From: Streptomyces sp. NBC_00250
GTDB taxonomy: Bacteria; Actinomycetota; Actinomycetes; Streptomycetales; Streptomycetaceae
NCBI RefSeq assembly: GCF_036192275.1
Contig: NZ_CP108088.1
Span: 5,085,501 to 5,149,500, forward strand
Direction of reading: 5' to 3'
DNA length: 64,000 bases
The translations under genes and the position numbers were made by a program. Below the pieces are notes generated by a model, which was given only the letters and a program-made list of their open reading frames with translations, ran no database searches and was not told the DNA's origin. This document shows, in pieces, positions 35,570-44,843 of the stretch (its first letter is position 1; the number at the start of each line of letters is the position of its first letter).

Positions 35570-36175
35570 ATGACCGACCCGGTGACGCTGGACGGCGAGG
35601 GCACGATCGGCGATTTCGACGAGAAGCGCGCCGAGGCGGCCGTACGCGAGCTCCTCATCGCGGTCGGCGAGGACCCGGACCGCGAGGGGCTCAGGGAGAC
35701 GCCGGCGCGGGTGGCGCGGGCGTACAAGGAACTGTTCGCGGGGCTGTGGCAGAAGCCTGAGGACGTCCTGACGACGACGTTCGACCTGGGACACGACGAA
35801 ATGGTCCTCGTGAAAGATATCGAACTGACGTCCCAATGTGAGCATCATTTGCTCCCATTCCATGGCGTAGCTCACATTGGGTATATTCCGGCTGAATCGG
35901 GCAAGATTACCGGACTGTCCAAGCTGGCTCGCCTCGTGGACGTCTTCGCCCGGCGTCCGCAGGTACAGGAGCGCCTGACGACGCAGATCGCCGACTCGCT
36001 GATGCGCATCCTCGATGCCCGTGGCGCGATCGTCGTCATCGAGGCCGAGCACATGTGCATGGCTCTGCGTGGGGTCCGGAAGCCGGGCGCGAAGACGACC
36101 ACCTCGGCGGTACGTGGTCAACTTCGTGACGCTACTACGCGCGCTGAGGCTATGTCCCTGATATTGGCCCGTTAG
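35570..36175 (+). CDS. folE: GTP cyclohydrolase I
   Basis: A 201-residue enzyme making dihydroneopterin triphosphate from GTP, the first folate step. The zinc ligands are C90 and H93 ([14 protein letters not shown]) and C163 ([11 protein letters not shown]). [22 protein letters not shown] and [16 protein letters not shown] are intact. Base composition is a patchwork: 35821-35910 is 45/90 G+C and uses codons rare in this genome (ATT, TTG, GTA, TGT, CAT, TAT, GCT), as do the last 20 codons (CTT, ACT, ATA, TTG, CAA). The rest is normal. It is followed by a broken Hint/homing-endonuclease gene. Other folate genes lie on the opposite strand downstream. Confidence 0.96.
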   Translation: MTDPVTLDGEGTIGDFDEKRAEAAVRELLIAVGEDPDREGLRETPARVARAYKELFAGLWQKPEDVLTTTFDLGHDEMVLVKDIELTSQCEHHLLPFHGVAHIGYIPAESGKITGLSKLARLVDVFARRPQVQERLTTQIADSLMRILDARGAIVVIEAEHMCMALRGVRKPGAKTTTSAVRGQLRDATTRAEAMSLILAR

Positions 36176-36220
36176 TAGCGGGCTGTCCGCCTTGCTCCCT
36201 ACCGTCCCCGATCAGTGGAG

Positions 36221-36235
36221 TTGATCGCTGATCAA
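36221..36235. promoter_or_regulatory. Palindrome before the Hint remnant
   Basis: TTGATCGCTGATCAA has 6-bp perfect arms and a 3-nt centre. It lies between the folE stop and the ATG of the Hint gene and is followed by the AAGGGGG ribosome site. It may be an operator or a short hairpin. Confidence 0.4.
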
Positions 36236-36246
36236 GGGGGATCGGT

Positions 36247-36600
36247 ATGGGGTACGGGCCGACCAGCAAGATGCTGGTGAACCTGGTGGACGGCTGTGTC
36301 CAGGCGAAGAACGTGATTCCGGGCAGCACCATGTGGACGCTGGACGGGGACCGGACGGTGCAGACCACGGTCGTGGACGTGGCGGCGGTGAAGGCGCGTG
36401 CCGCCGTCGACGTGGTCACGGACCATATGACGTTCTCAGCCAGTCCGGATCTGCTGCTGGCCACGCCGGACGGCTGGACGCACGCGGCGGACGTGGCGGG
36501 GAAGACGGTCGCCTGGACGCACGCGCGGAAGCTGTGCCGGGAGCGGCTGACGATCCGGCCAGGGTACGAGTTCGGCTACTTCGTCGGCGCCGGGGCGGCC
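36247..36600 (+). pseudogene. N-terminal remnant of a free-standing Hint (intein-like) / LAGLIDADG homing endonuclease
   Basis: About 118 codons of Hint-fold protein survive. Cys17 in VDGCVQAKNV fits intein residue 1. Block B is recognisable (TFSASPDLLLATPDGWTHA, then DVAGKTVAWTHARKL), but the usual TxxH is SPDL, the histidine replaced by Leu69. RPGYEFGYFVGA resembles the beginning of a LAGLIDADG block, where homology stops and the reading frame turns into nonsense. ATG 36247 has AAGGGGG 6 bp upstream. The C-terminal endonuclease and splicing blocks are missing, so it should be inactive. Its place directly behind folE may reflect past homing near folE (inference). Confidence 0.6.
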
Positions 36601-36601
36601 G

Positions 36602-36874
36602 CTTGTCGAGCAGCCAGTGGTGTTCATGGGGTCGGAGGGCGAGCGCGGTGTGGTCGCCGGGAACCTGTCCGACTTCCTGTGGGTGCTGGCCGACGGCTTC
36701 GGGCCGATGGAGGCCGCTCTGTACGTGGAGCGGGGGGCGCGCCCGGATGCGGACCTGGCCGATCTGGCCGGGCGGTACGCGACCACGCCGCGCCGGGGCG
36801 CTCGGGAGATCGTCAGCGAGGCGCAGGCCGAGTTCGCGAGCTTCTCCGAGGACCTCGACGAGCTCTGCCGCTGA
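36602..36874 (+). pseudogene. C-terminal fragment of a hypothetical (SUKH/SMI1-KNR4-like) protein
   Basis: In another frame, right after the Hint homology ends, about 90 codons read as a conserved C-terminus: QPVVFMGSEGERGVVAG, then DFLWVLADGFGPMEAALY, ending FSEDLDELCR. I recall this tail from Streptomyces hypothetical proteins often labelled SMI1/KNR4 (immunity-like), but the family call is tentative. There is no start with a Shine-Dalgarno and no N-terminal half, so it is probably a remnant fused to the Hint gene by a deletion near 36590-36605. Confidence 0.4.
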
Positions 36875-36901
36875 GCGTGGGAGTCCTCGCCGGTCGGGGA
36901 G

Positions 36902-37384
36902 CTAGACCCGGGCCTTGCCCGGGCCCTCGTCGTCGTCCTCCGGGAGCTTGCAGACGCGCTCCAGGAAGAGGGCGGCGGCGATGACGGCCAGGCCGGCCAG
37001 GACCGCGAAGGCGGCGTAGAGGGCCTGGTCGCGGCGGGCCGGGACGTCGAGGGAGCCGAGGAGGAAGACGCCCGTGCCGCCGTACATGCCGGCGACGAGG
37101 GCGGCCACCAGGGCGCTCGCCTGGCCGAAGACCACCGCGCGGGCCGCCATCAGCGGTTCGACGCCCTTGGCGCCGGGGCGGCGCTCGCGCTGTGCCTTGA
37201 GGCGGGCGCGGATCGAGAGGGCGGTCGCCGTGAGCACGACCGCGATCACAGCGAGGACGATGGGCGCGGCGATCGGCACGCTGGGGAGGGTGCCGACCGC
37301 GTCCCAGAGCCGTGCGGCGCCCCAGGAGAGGATTCCGGCCACGAGGAACAGTCCGGCGAGCACCTTGAGCCGCAGTTGTTTCAC
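36902..37384 (-). CDS. DUF3180 membrane protein
   Basis: A 160-residue membrane protein with four hydrophobic helices (LKVLAGLFLVAGILSWGAAR, APIVLAVIAVVLTATAL, ASALVAALVAGMYGGTGVF, ALYAAFAVLAGLAVIAAALF) and an acidic tail. DUF3180 proteins of unknown function are regularly the last gene of the actinobacterial folate operon, as here, 60 bp after folK. The start is GTG 37384 with GAAGGAC upstream; a longer frame lacks such a site. Confidence 0.88.
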   Translation of the reverse strand: MKQLRLKVLAGLFLVAGILSWGAARLWDAVGTLPSVPIAAPIVLAVIAVVLTATALSIRARLKAQRERRPGAKGVEPLMAARAVVFGQASALVAALVAGMYGGTGVFLLGSLDVPARRDQALYAAFAVLAGLAVIAAALFLERVCKLPEDDDEGPGKARV

Positions 37385-37444
37385 CGGATGTCCTTCGCGT
37401 GGTCGTCGGTCGTGGTCGGGTCGGTCTGCCACGAAGCGTAACGA

Positions 37445-38044
37445 CTACTCGGGCAGACGGAGTTCCAGGTCGGCGCGGCGTGCGACGCCTTCGCTGCCGA
37501 GGGTGGCGAGGAGCTCGGCGACGGGGCCGTGGCCGGGGATCCGGGCCTCGGGGTCCACGTCGTGCCAGGGGGCGAGGACGAAGGCGCGCTGGTGGGCTCG
37601 GGGGTGCGGGAGGGTGAGGACGGGGTCCTCGGAGACCACGTCCGCGTAGGCGACGATGTCGACGTCGATGGTGCGGGCGCCCCAGCGCTCCTCGCGGACG
37701 CGGTGGAAGGCCTCCTCGACTGCGTGGGCCCGCTCCAGGAGGGAGGAGGGCGGCAGGGTCGTCTTCAGGAGCGCGACGGCGTTGAGGTACGAGGGCTGGG
37801 TGCCGGGCTCGACGCCCCAGGGCTCCGTCTCGTACACGGGGGAGACGGCCTTGACCCGGAGGCCGGGGGTGTCCGCGAGGGCGTCGACGGCCCCCTGGAG
37901 GGTCTCCAGGCGGTTGCCGAGGTTGGCGCCGAGGGCCACGACGGCCCAGCGGGGGTTGGACAGCGTCGTGTCGGCGGCGTCGACGGTCTCGACGACGGAG
38001 GCCGGTACGGGCTGGACGGTGGGGTCGCTCTGTGTCGGCTTCAT
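37445..38044 (-). CDS. folK: 2-amino-4-hydroxy-6-hydroxymethyldihydropteridine diphosphokinase
   Basis: A 199-residue HPPK that pyrophosphorylates 6-hydroxymethyldihydropterin. Motifs are VALGANLGNRLETLQGAVDAL, SPVYETEPWGVEPGTQPSYL, ERWGARTIDVDIVAYADVV (metal aspartates) and LPHPRAHQRAFVLAPWHDV. An N-terminal extension of about 30 residues precedes the family core. ATG 38044 overlaps the folB stop as ATGA. Order folP, NTF2-like, folB, folK, DUF3180 gives a single folate operon on this strand. Confidence 0.95.
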   Translation of the reverse strand: MKPTQSDPTVQPVPASVVETVDAADTTLSNPRWAVVALGANLGNRLETLQGAVDALADTPGLRVKAVSPVYETEPWGVEPGTQPSYLNAVALLKTTLPPSSLLERAHAVEEAFHRVREERWGARTIDVDIVAYADVVSEDPVLTLPHPRAHQRAFVLAPWHDVDPEARIPGHGPVAELLATLGSEGVARRADLELRLPE

Positions 38045-38400
38045 CGTCGGCTCCGGGTGATCGTGATGGTCACGTCGTCGAAGGGCACGGTGATGGGTGC
38101 GTCCGGCTTGTGGACGACGACTTCCACCTCCTGTACCCCGGCGTGGCTGAGGCATTGCTGGGCGATGCGCTCGGCGAGGGTTTCGATGAGGTCGACGGGC
38201 TCGCCCTGGACGACGTCGACGACCTCTTCGGCGACGATCCCGTAGTGCACGGTCTTCGTCAGGTCGTCGTCGGCGGCCGCCGGGCGGGTGTCCAGGCCGA
38301 GGACCAGGTCCACGATGAAGGTCTGGCCCTCCTCGCGCTCCTTGGGGAAGACGCCGTGGTGGCCCCGGGCCTTGAGGCCGCGCAGCGCGACACGATCCAC
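38041..38400 (-). CDS. folB: Dihydroneopterin aldolase
   Basis: A 119-residue aldolase cleaving dihydroneopterin to hydroxymethyldihydropterin. It begins VDRVALRGLKARGHHGVFPKE with the catalytic/substrate-binding GxHGVFPxE loop; DLIETLAERIAQQCL and VVHKPDAPI are typical. The start is GTG 38400 behind CAGGAGTG. It is translationally coupled to folK by a 4-bp overlap and supplies folK with its substrate. Confidence 0.95.
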   Translation of the reverse strand: MDRVALRGLKARGHHGVFPKEREEGQTFIVDLVLGLDTRPAAADDDLTKTVHYGIVAEEVVDVVQGEPVDLIETLAERIAQQCLSHAGVQEVEVVVHKPDAPITVPFDDVTITITRSRR

Positions 38401-38533
38401 GCGAATCACTCCTGCTGTCGTAGTTCGGTGGCCACGCAGCCGGGTGCGGACGGCCGGGTGTCCAGCATCGAATCTACCTGCGGGGACCGACAGCGCTTGC
38501 CCTCGGGGCCGTGGGCGGGTCAGGGGAGGGGGT

Positions 38534-39001
38534 TCAGGCCTCGTTCGTACCGGGGTCGCCGTCCTCGTTCTCCTCGGTCTCCGTAAGGACGGGAGAGGCG
38601 TGGTGGGACCAGATCTTCCAGCCGTCGGATGTGTGGCGGAACACATTGGTGGCGACGACGAGCTGGCCGACGAGGGGTCCCAGTTCGGCGCCGTCCTCGG
38701 CGGGGCCGCCGCTGAGGATGTTCTCGGTGCAGGTGACGACGGCGGTGCGGCCGGCGAGGGAGATCTTGAGGTCGGTGAGGAAGAACTGGATGTACTCGGT
38801 GTTCGCCATGATCAGCGCGTACGAGCGGAGCACCTCGCCGCGGCCGGTGAGGACGGGCCAGCCGGGGTGGACGCAGGTGATGGGGGTGGCCCCGTCGTCG
38901 AGCCAGAGGTCCGAGACGCGCTCGAAGTCGCCGGTCTCCATCGCTTCGTAGAAGGCGGTGTTGGCGGCTTCGACGGCCGCCGCGTCGGTGCTGCGGCTCA
39001 C
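38534..39001 (-). CDS. NTF2-like (SnoaL/ketosteroid-isomerase-like) protein
   Basis: A 155-residue cone-fold protein: AAAVEAANTAFYEAMETGDFERVSDLWLDDG, then THIS-type features ITCVHPGWPVLTGRGEVLRSY and GWKIWSHHASPVL. Such proteins bind small molecules or act as isomerases; no catalytic pair can be assigned. GTG 38999-39001 overlaps the folP stop, so it is translated with folP and sits inside the folate operon. It could act on a pterin (inference only). Confidence 0.85.
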   Translation of the reverse strand: MSRSTDAAAVEAANTAFYEAMETGDFERVSDLWLDDGATPITCVHPGWPVLTGRGEVLRSYALIMANTEYIQFFLTDLKISLAGRTAVVTCTENILSGGPAEDGAELGPLVGQLVVATNVFRHTSDGWKIWSHHASPVLTETEENEDGDPGTNEA

Positions 39002-39858
39002 GCGGCTCCCTCGACGGCGCGGGCGACCCGTACGGCGTCGGCGGTGGCCCGGACCTCGTGGACGCGGACGGCCCACGCGCCCGCGTGGGCGGCGAGGGCG
39101 GAGACGGCGGCGGTGGCGGCGTCGCGTTCGCGGGCGGGCGGCGGGGCGGCGCCCTCGTGGGCGAGGACGTGGCCGAGGAAGCGTTTGCGGGAGGCGGCGA
39201 CCAGGAGGGGGCGGCCGAGGGCGCGGAGCTCGGGGAGGTGGGCGACGAGGGCGAGGTCGTGGGGGGCGAGCTTGGCGAAGCCGAGGCCCGGGTCGACGAC
39301 GATGCGCTCGGGGTCGATGCCGCCGTCGACGACGGCTTCCAGGCGGGTGCGGAGTTCGCCGACGACCTCGGTGACGACGTCGTCGTAGACGGCGAGGCTG
39401 TTCATGTCCTGGCTGAATCCGCGCCAGTGCATGACGACGAAGGGGACTTCGGCGGCGGCGACGGCGGGGACCATGCCGGGGTCGGCGAGCCCGCCGCTGA
39501 CGTCGTTGACGAGGAGGGCGCCGGCTTCGACGGCGCGGGCGGCGACACTGGCGCGCATGGTGTCGACGGAGACGGTGACGCCTTCGGCGGCGAGGCCGCG
39601 GACGACGGGGACGACGCGGCGGAGTTCTTCCTCCTCGTCGACGCGGCTGGCGCCGGGCCGGGTGGACTCGCCGCCGACGTCGATGAGGTCGGCGCCCTCG
39701 GCGGCGAGTTCGAGGCCGTGTTTGACGGCGGCCGTGGTGTCGAACCAGCGGCCGCCGTCGGAGAAGGAATCGGGGGTCACGTTGACCACGCCCATGACCG
39801 CGCAGCGGTCCCACTCCGGCAGGCCCCGGGCCGTACCCCGGTCGATCGTCGTACTCAT
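38998..39858 (-). CDS. folP: Dihydropteroate synthase
   Basis: A 286-residue TIM-barrel enzyme joining hydroxymethyldihydropterin pyrophosphate with p-aminobenzoate; the sulfonamide target. Motifs are NVTPDSFSDGGRWFD, DVGGESTRPGA, LLVNDVSGGLADPGM, VVDPGLGFAKLAPHD and LLVAASRKRFLG, all intact. It heads the minus-strand folate operon, with folB and folK downstream and folE on the other strand, so the pathway from GTP to dihydropteroate is nearly complete within 4.3 kb. Confidence 0.96.
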   Translation of the reverse strand: MSTTIDRGTARGLPEWDRCAVMGVVNVTPDSFSDGGRWFDTTAAVKHGLELAAEGADLIDVGGESTRPGASRVDEEEELRRVVPVVRGLAAEGVTVSVDTMRASVAARAVEAGALLVNDVSGGLADPGMVPAVAAAEVPFVVMHWRGFSQDMNSLAVYDDVVTEVVGELRTRLEAVVDGGIDPERIVVDPGLGFAKLAPHDLALVAHLPELRALGRPLLVAASRKRFLGHVLAHEGAAPPPARERDAATAAVSALAAHAGAWAVRVHEVRATADAVRVARAVEGAA

Positions 39859-39886
39859 GTGTCCAGCGTAGGGCCCAGGGGGGTGA

Positions 39887-41731
39887 TCAGGCCGCGCGGA
39901 TCTCGCGCTCCGTCGCCGCGGGGACGATGTGGGCGCAGGGGCGGCGAGCCGGGGCGGGGCGCCTGCGGGTGAAGGGGCGGGGCAGGGCGAAGTTCACGAA
40001 GCCTTCGGCCTGCATGGCGGCGAAGCCGATGCGGGGGAGGTCGCGGCTCTTGCGGTAGACGACGAAGCGGGGTTCCCAGCGGGGCTGGAACTTGGCGTTG
40101 AACTTGTAGAGCGACTCGATCTGGAACCAGCGGGAGAGGAAGACGAGGAGTCCGCGCCAGACGCGCAGGACGGGTCCGGCGCCGATCTTCTCGCCGCGGG
40201 CGAGGGCCGAGCGGAACATGGCGAAGTTGAGGGACACGCGCGCGATGCCGAGGACGGGGGAGGCCTGGAGGGCGGCGACGATGAGGAGCTCGTTCATGCC
40301 GGGGTCGGCGGATCGGTCGCGGCGCATGAGTTCGAGGGACATGCCGTCGGGGCCCCAGGGGACCAGGTGGATGATCGCCTTGAGGTCGCCGTAGGCGGAG
40401 TCCGGGGCGTCGTCCGCGTCGGTCTTGTGGGCGGTCGCTATGACGGCGTCGCCGTCGCCGGGGGCGCCGATGCGGCCGAGGGCCATGGAGAAGCCGCGCT
40501 CGGTGTCGGTGCCGCGCCAGTCGGCGGCGGCGCGGCGGACCTGTTCGAGTTCGGCTTCGTCGAGGTCACGGACGCGGCGGACCTGGGTGGTGTAACCGTT
40601 GCGTTCGATGCGCTTGACCATCTGGCGGACGTTGCGCATGGCCCGTCCGGAGAGGGAGAAATCCGCGACGTCGACGACCGCCTCGTCGCCGAGTTCGAGG
40701 GCGTCGAGGCCGGTCTCGCGGGTCCAGACCTGGCCGCCGGTCTCGGAGCAGCCCATGACGGCGGGGGTCCAGGAGTGGGCCTTGGCCTCGTCCATGAAGC
40801 GTTCGATGGCGCCGGGCCAGGCCTCGACGTCGCCGATGGGGTCGCCGCTGGCGAGCATGACGCCGGAGACGACGCGGTAGCAGACGGCGGCCTTTCCGCT
40901 GGGGGAGAAGACGACGCCCTTGTCGCTGCGGAGCGCGAAGTGGCCGAGGGAGTCGCGGCCGCCGTGCTGGTCGAGGAGGGCGCGGAGCCGGACCTCGTCC
41001 TCGTCGGTGAGGCGGGCGGCGGGGTGCTCGGGGCGGAAGGCGAGGTAGATGGTGGTGAGGGCGGTGAGCATGCCGAGGGCGCCGAGGGAGTAGCCGACGG
41101 TCCAGTCCACGCCGTTGCTGTAGCCGACGGGGCCTTCGATTCCGAAGAGTCCGTACAGGACGTGTTCGAGGCGGTCGGCGAGGCTGGGGCTGCCGATGAC
41201 GCGGCGCGGGTGGGCGCTGACGATGACGAGGCCGAGGGCGATGGATCCGGCGCCCATGACGACGAAGTTGGCGAGTGCGCGCCAGCGGCTGCGGGGGTCG
41301 GGCAGGGCGGCGAACTCGCCTCGATGGCGCAGGAGGAGCGTGAGGAGTACGAGGGAGAGGAGGGCGCCGAGGACGGAGTGGCGCCAGACGAACTGGGCGA
41401 CGGCGCCGACGGGGAGGAGGACGACGGCGGCGCGCCAGGCGCGGCGCTTGTGCCGCTTGAGGCCGTGGGCGAGGAGCAGCAGGAGGACGCCGGCGCTGAG
41501 GGAGAGGGCGGCGGAGAGGGGGCCGAGGGTGCCCGGGAGGACCTCCGCCATGGCGTGCATCCGGCTGGCGCGGAAGCGGGGGAAGACGCCGGCGGCGATG
41601 TCGATGAGGCCGATCAGGGTGCAGGCGGTGCCGACGAGCGTGGGGACCTTCTCCGGGCGGGGGCCGCGGAGAATCCGGCGTACCCGAACCGGAACCAATC
41701 CTGATTTGTCCCCATCTACTGTGACAGACAT
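39887..41731 (-). CDS. MprF/LysX-like phosphatidylglycerol lysyltransferase-domain protein (DUF2156)
   Basis: A 614-residue membrane enzyme. About six to seven helices (about 30-240) are followed by a cytoplasmic double GNAT-like DUF2156 domain (about 265-590; DSLGHFALRSDKGVVFSPSGKAAVCYRVV, then LKAIIHLVPWGPDGMSLELMRRD). Such enzymes transfer aminoacyl groups from aminoacyl-tRNA to phosphatidylglycerol, lowering surface charge and raising resistance to cationic peptides. No fused lysyl-tRNA synthetase is present, unlike mycobacterial LysX. It is divergent from an esterase gene, and a related pairing could modify or hydrolyse aminoacyl lipids (inference). Confidence 0.85.
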   Translation of the reverse strand: MSVTVDGDKSGLVPVRVRRILRGPRPEKVPTLVGTACTLIGLIDIAAGVFPRFRASRMHAMAEVLPGTLGPLSAALSLSAGVLLLLLAHGLKRHKRRAWRAAVVLLPVGAVAQFVWRHSVLGALLSLVLLTLLLRHRGEFAALPDPRSRWRALANFVVMGAGSIALGLVIVSAHPRRVIGSPSLADRLEHVLYGLFGIEGPVGYSNGVDWTVGYSLGALGMLTALTTIYLAFRPEHPAARLTDEDEVRLRALLDQHGGRDSLGHFALRSDKGVVFSPSGKAAVCYRVVSGVMLASGDPIGDVEAWPGAIERFMDEAKAHSWTPAVMGCSETGGQVWTRETGLDALELGDEAVVDVADFSLSGRAMRNVRQMVKRIERNGYTTQVRRVRDLDEAELEQVRRAAADWRGTDTERGFSMALGRIGAPGDGDAVIATAHKTDADDAPDSAYGDLKAIIHLVPWGPDGMSLELMRRDRSADPGMNELLIVAALQASPVLGIARVSLNFAMFRSALARGEKIGAGPVLRVWRGLLVFLSRWFQIESLYKFNAKFQPRWEPRFVVYRKSRDLPRIGFAAMQAEGFVNFALPRPFTRRRPAPARRPCAHIVPAATEREIRAA

Positions 41732-41896
41732 GGCTTCCCGTGCTTCCCGTGGTCCTGCGAAGGGTCCTTGACTCCGGTCGGGCCCTGCGGCGCGTTCGGC
41801 GGGCCGTTCCGGTTGGTGCGCCTTCTAGGACGGAGTCGTGCGGGGTCGGGTTCATCGGTTCACAGGAAATTCTCGGAAAGAAGGCTCGGTCGTCGC

Positions 41897-43009
41897 ATGG
41901 GTCTCACCAGCAACAAAGTTCTCGTGGTGGCGGTCGTGCTGGCCGTGGCGCTGTTCTTCGCCACGGTCTGGTTCTGGCCGCGGCTCGCGCGTCGTGGCTG
42001 GCGGGCCGTGGTGGGGCGGGTCGGGCTGCTGCTCGTGACGCAGGTGGCGCTGTTCGCGGCCGTCGGCCTGGCGGCGAACCGGTCCTTCCTCTTCTACGGT
42101 TCGTGGGCCGACCTGTTCGGGCAGGAGCAGGACATGGGTGTGGTCGTCGACCACGCGGGCGGTTCGAAGGACCTGCGGGTGGTGGGGAAGCAGGGGCTCG
42201 ACGTGCCCGGCGGCGGCCGTCCGTCGGTCGCCGGCCAGATACAGAAGGTCGTGGTGGCGGGGGAGCGGTCCAAGATCGCCTCGTCGGCCTATGTGTACCT
42301 GCCGCCGGAGTACTTCCAGGAGCGGTACGCGAAGCGCACCTTCCCGGCCGCGGTGGTGCTGACGGGCTATCCGGGCACGGCCGAGAACCTGATCAAGGGG
42401 CTGAAGTACCCGAAGACGGCGTACCTCCAGGCGAAGGAGGGGCGGATGCAGCCGATGATCCTGGTGATGCTCCGGCCGACGGTGGCCCCGCCGCGGGACA
42501 CCGAGTGCGTGGACATTCCGGGTGGTCCGCAGACGGAGACCTTCTTCGCCGAGGACCTGCCGAAGGCCGTCTCGGAGACGTACCGGGTGGGCACGAAACC
42601 CCGTAACTGGGGGTTCATGGGGAACTCCACGGGCGGGTACTGCGCGCTGAAGATCGCTCTGCACCACCCGGACCGGTTCGCCGCGGGGGCGGGGTTCTCC
42701 GCGTACTACCGGGCGGCGGAGGACGTGACGACGGGCGATCTCTTCCACGGGGACGACCGGCTGCGCAAGCGGGGCGACCTGCTGTGGAGCCTGGACCACG
42801 GCCGGCAGGGCGACTCGTCGTTCCTGGTGACGACGTCGAAGCAGGGCGAGGGCAACCGCCGGGGCACGCTCGACTTCATCAAGAGGGTGAAGAGCCCGGC
42901 GAAGGTCTCGTCGATCACGCTGGAGAGCGGCGGCCACAACTTCAACACGTGGAACCGGGAGATCCCGCCGGGGCTGGTCTGGATGAGCGGCAAGCTCAGC
43001 GCGACCTGA
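41897..43009 (+). CDS. Membrane-anchored or secreted alpha/beta hydrolase (antigen 85/esterase D-like)
   Basis: A 370-residue protein. Two N-terminal hydrophobic segments (about 7-27 and 42-62) anchor it. The esterase domain has the nucleophile elbow GFMGNSTGGYCALKIAL (Ser in GNSTGG), an acid region near DLLWSLDHG and the catalytic His in LESGGHNFNTW. It resembles S-formylglutathione hydrolase/mycolyltransferase-type esterases and acts outside the membrane. ATG 41897 is chosen because the hydrophobic anchor starts there; the Shine-Dalgarno is weak. It is divergent from the MprF-like gene and ends 7 bp from the convergent opuCA stop. Confidence 0.82.
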   Translation: MGLTSNKVLVVAVVLAVALFFATVWFWPRLARRGWRAVVGRVGLLLVTQVALFAAVGLAANRSFLFYGSWADLFGQEQDMGVVVDHAGGSKDLRVVGKQGLDVPGGGRPSVAGQIQKVVVAGERSKIASSAYVYLPPEYFQERYAKRTFPAAVVLTGYPGTAENLIKGLKYPKTAYLQAKEGRMQPMILVMLRPTVAPPRDTECVDIPGGPQTETFFAEDLPKAVSETYRVGTKPRNWGFMGNSTGGYCALKIALHHPDRFAAGAGFSAYYRAAEDVTTGDLFHGDDRLRKRGDLLWSLDHGRQGDSSFLVTTSKQGEGNRRGTLDFIKRVKSPAKVSSITLESGGHNFNTWNREIPPGLVWMSGKLSAT

Positions 43010-43016
43010 GCCTCGC

Positions 43017-44012
<996 letters not shown>

Positions 44013-44155
44013 GGTTCCCCATTCTGGCCCCTGGATGCCGGGGGTGTGTGAAGGGCGTGTTGCCGCATTGTGGCGGGTCTCGGGGATTGTCGGTGGCGGG
44101 GGTTAGGGTCGTCAGACATGCGTTCGGAAGATCGGCGACCCGGGGGGAGGGACGG

Positions 44156-44842
44156 ATGAGCGCACCGAACTGTCTGGTCACGAACGACTGGATCTGCGGT
44201 GAGTATCTGCGCACGCGCTCCCAGGAGTTGACGGACGCCACCCTCCAGCATGTGGGAATCACGGTCGCGTCCGTGCTGATCGCGCTCGCCGTCGCGGTGC
44301 CGCTCGCGCTGCTCGTCCGGGCCCGGCCCCGGTTCGCGGGACCCGTCCTCGGACTGACCACCCTGCTCTACACGGTGCCGTCGCTCGCCATGTTCTCGCT
44401 GCTGCTGCCCGTCTTCGGGCTCTCGTCGGCGCTCGTGGTGACCGGCCTCGTGCTGTACGCCCTGACGATCCTCGTGCGGAACACGCTCGCGGGGCTCGCG
44501 GCCGTGCCCGCCGAGACCCGGGAGGCCGCCCGGGGCATGGGGTACGGCTCGCTGCGGCTCCTGTGGCAGGTCGAACTGCCGCTGGCGCTCCCGGTGCTGA
44601 TGGCGGGGATACGGATGGCGACGGTCTCCACGATCGCGCTGACGACGGTCGGTTCGGTCGTCGGCCGCGGCGGCCTCGGCAATCTCATCGAGGACGCGCT
44701 GCCCACCTTCTTCAAGGCGCAGATGCTCGCCGCCTCCGTGCTGTGCGTGCTGCTCGCCGTCGCCGCCGACCTGTTGCTCCTGGGACTCCAGCGGCTGCTG
44801 ACGCCGTGGACCCGGATACGGACCGCGCCGGGAGGTGGGTGA
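44156..44842 (+). CDS. Osmoprotectant ABC transporter permease 1 (OpuCB/OpuCD type)
   Basis: A 228-residue permease with five to six helices. The EAA loop is AAVPAETREAARGMGYGSLRLLWQVELPLALPVLMAG, and GRGGLGNLIEDALPTF is typical of the betaine/carnitine/choline group. GGGGGGAGG lies right before ATG 44156. The next permease gene starts 1 bp after its stop, giving one operon with the binding protein. Confidence 0.9.
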   Translation: MSAPNCLVTNDWICGEYLRTRSQELTDATLQHVGITVASVLIALAVAVPLALLVRARPRFAGPVLGLTTLLYTVPSLAMFSLLLPVFGLSSALVVTGLVLYALTILVRNTLAGLAAVPAETREAARGMGYGSLRLLWQVELPLALPVLMAGIRMATVSTIALTTVGSVVGRGGLGNLIEDALPTFFKAQMLAASVLCVLLAVAADLLLLGLQRLLTPWTRIRTAPGGG

Positions 44843-44843
44843 G

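Noticed and set aside
36601..36984. Continuation of the Hint reading frame as a 245-codon protein
   Set aside because: After about residue 118 the translation becomes Gly/Arg-rich nonsense, and a plausible protein tail appears in another frame, so the open frame is not evidence of an intact gene.
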